From Branchiostoma floridae (lineage: Eukaryota; Chordata; Leptocardii; Amphioxiformes; Branchiostomatidae), in the NCBI RefSeq assembly GCF_000003815.2, contig NC_049981.1, positions 17,361,115 through 17,425,114 of the forward strand: DNA of 64,000 bases, given 5' to 3'. The notes under the pieces are model-generated. The model saw only the letters and a list, made by a program, of their open reading frames with translations. It made no database searches and was not told where the DNA came from. Position 1 is the stretch's first letter. Each line of letters begins with the position of its first letter. The position numbers and the translations under genes are program-made. Of this stretch, positions 61,893 to 64,000 are shown one piece after another.

Positions 61893-62815
61893 ATTATTAT
61901 TATTATTCTTTATTTCAGGCACTACAGGCCCATAACAATACATACAATCAAAAACCGTAAGGCCACCAAATTTTTAGGACATAATGTCGACGTAATATCT
62001 GACAGGTATGTGACGTTTGACGTTACGTTGACGTAAGATGACGTAATTATGACGTCATCAATTTGATTATATTGGCCAAACCCATGAAAAAAGGGTATTC
62101 TCAGAAAACTTCAAGTTATGCTTCAAACATGTAACAACAAGTGCAGATAACATAATAATAATATTTGTTACGCCTTGCGTTGTCAATAGCAACATCAATG
62201 ACGTCAATATGACGTCATAAAATGACGTCATGCACATCTAAGATACGAGTTGGGCTCCGCCATATTATATCCACCACCGTGAATTTTTTGAAATACTTTT
62301 TTTGCAACAAATAATCACAAAGGGCAATGAGTATAGACTAAATTCATTCATTTAGATGGTTTTTGATGAAAAAATACCAGGTAGTTACAAATTTTAAGGG
62401 AGAATTAGCGTGTTATTCTTGATCTGGCCATTCGGTCCGCCATCTTGGATTTTGGGCTGATGACGTCATCAAATTAGCATAATTTATGCATATATAATTA
62501 TAAAAGATATGCTAAATAATATAAGATTTTATCTATGTAATAAAATCGCAGTAATATAGCAAACAAATGTGAAAAATACATTGTTAGAACCAAAAATAGT
62601 GATTTTTGGCAAAACTGCCTGTCAACAAACGGTTGCCATGGCAACAAGAAAAAATGGAAAATTTGTCAAACTTCGTGGAATTGTTGCCAACAATATTTAA
62701 GGAAAACTCACCAAATTTGGTGGCTCTAGCGTAAGCCGCTCTGGCGTTATAGGACATCGAAGTTAGCGCGGGCCTCAAAAGCCCCCCCCCCCCCCCCGGT
62801 CTGAATAGGGTTAAC
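61893..62815 (-). mobile_element. Retroelement-like dispersed repeat with CRE palindromes
   Basis: On the minus strand the element ends GCCTGAAATAAAGAATAATA followed by ATT/AAT units, which looks like the 3' tail of a non-LTR retrotransposon (AATAAA-like signal, AAT microsatellite). The body holds five TGACGTCA palindromes (62050, 62199, 62210, 62223, 62461), many TGACGTAA half-sites, a CCAAGATGGCGGACC motif near 62440, and a 16-base C run at 62782-62797. There is no coding sequence. Class and boundaries are inferred. Confidence 0.45.
62782..62797. repeat. Homopolymer run, 16 C
   Basis: Uninterrupted C tract. Its length is liable to sequencing error, and on the opposite strand it is a G run able to form a quadruplex. 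Confidence 0.95.
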
Positions 62816-64000
62816 GTAAGGACAGATTACACATCATAAGTCATCTGCATACAATAAATGATTTAATGGTATTATCAATTGCAATGTAACAACCAACGCC
62901 ACTCGATTAGATATCAAAGAAAATTAGCGGTTGTAGGTTTGTTTAAATACCTTGAAATGTGAAAGCGATGCTACTTAAGATAGAATAGCACTATTCTCCA
63001 AGTTTGGAATGTATCGAATGTTGGTCATTGAGATTCTAACCTCCGATGTCTGAAAGCGATTTTCGATAGGTCAAACTAGAAGCAAAGATCCAATTTTGGT
63101 GAGGGAGTATGAACAAAACCTCTCCGCGGAGACCTCTGCTGTCCGAACCCATTCGTAATGAGCATCAAGGAAACTCCTTTATTCAACCCATTGATTTCTA
63201 AAAGCAGTTCTTAATTAATTATTTGCAGGGTACATAGAATTGTGTGTGTTATGACTGGAACTTCAGCTTCACAAAAGGTTTTCTAAGAGAAACGAACCAG
63301 ATATTGGAGATATGCAACGGCTTTGTATTGGCTCGTTATATCGACCTTTAGAGGAATTTTACCAACGACTTCAGCACAACAATCATCTTTATCACAATAC
63401 CTTACAATGGTCTATGAAACTCCATATATTTGAATAAAGGCCACATCTTTAGCCAGCCTAACAGGAATGTTGCCTGACAAAAAGTTGTATACGTAAGAGT
63501 GTTATCGTAATTTTCTTTATTTTGAAACAAGACAACGTGGAAGTATGGAAGTATGATCGATGGCTCTTACTGATGAGAGATTACCGACTGGATAAATGCC
63601 TCCCCATTGAGATAATCCAGCGATTCATCACAGTACTATTCCACATACTGACAGTGACAAATGGCGATTTCGAAGATCATTAATCAGGGTATAAGATTGG
63701 CAACGATTCAACGTGATTCACTTGTTCGTGTTGCAACATGCGAGCTAGCAACGTTTCAGTAAACATGACTAGCCGACTTAGTTTGCTGTCAGGTATCCAT
63801 GCCCACCCATGGTTTCGAGAAAGGAAGACTTTCAAACTCAAGGCCTTTTGTTAAATAGCCATGTCAAAACATAATTTCCAACAAAGGAAGACTCTTATTA
63901 AGACCTCGTGGACTAGCTTCGTCCGAGCATGTTCTCAAAAAAAAATGTACTACATACTTGTTGACAAATATTCATGTCCAAACATATTTTCCAAGCAAAA
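62816..64000. other. Non-genic stretch
   Basis: No ORF or repeat that I can support up to the window end. Confidence 0.5.

Noticed and set aside
1-64000. CRISPR arrays, bacterial operons, rRNA and tRNA genes
   Set aside because: No spaced direct-repeat array, no operon structure and no conserved RNA gene sequence was seen on reading.

Overview
This is a window of eukaryotic, almost certainly metazoan, genomic DNA that is mostly non-coding. The reasons are: AT-leaning sequence without operons; ATG ORFs that are nearly all under 120 codons; one clear exon that ends at a consensus GT splice donor; many microsatellites; MITE-like, Helitron-like and LINE-derived repeats; and three runs of N marking scaffold gaps (34067-34239, 35964-36103, 39144-39979). 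The style of the repeats, together with an animal-type membrane aminopeptidase, makes me guess an invertebrate deuterostome such as amphioxus. No sequence here proves the species.

The only gene I call with confidence is on the minus strand at 23126-23829. It is the first coding exon of an M1-family membrane aminopeptidase (aminopeptidase N / A / TRH-degrading-enzyme type). It encodes a short cytosolic tail, one transmembrane anchor and the start of the ectodomain, and is cut by a phase-2 donor. The catalytic exons (GAMEN and HEXXH motifs) were not found between 23125 and position 1. Intron 1 is therefore either long or continues outside the window, and the left third of the window is probably intron or intergenic DNA. 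Weaker plus-strand exon candidates are at 51407-51526 (RasGEF N-terminal/REM-like), 49787-49849 (unidentified), 55475-55550 (signal-peptide-like, phase-1 donor) and 46879-46923 (short start exon next to a CRE-like site).

Layout: 1-5446 has no gene, with a small 30-bp minisatellite. 5447-8118 is a complex repeat with a Helitron-like 3' end on the minus strand and two families of internal tandem repeats, plus a promoter-like module (AP-1, three CCAAT, TATA). 8119-23100 is mostly unannotated, with a fold-back hairpin near 9.7 kb and a MITE near 15.2 kb. 23126-24800 is the aminopeptidase exon and upstream region. 29.0-30.6 kb is a repeat-rich block with a (CTCTA)n array beside a long perfect-ended fold-back element. 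33.87-35.33 kb is a cluster of transposons whose ends are built of CGGCGCTCTC blocks. 43.24-43.87 kb is a degenerate LINE reverse-transcriptase C-terminus. 44-45 kb holds long CA and GA microsatellites. 46.5-46.95 kb is a possible regulatory or promoter patch. 56.93-57.54 kb is a second, oppositely oriented copy of the Helitron-like family. 61.89-62.82 kb is a retroelement-like repeat with five perfect CRE palindromes. Apart from the aminopeptidase exon, the genes do not form a readable pathway in this window.
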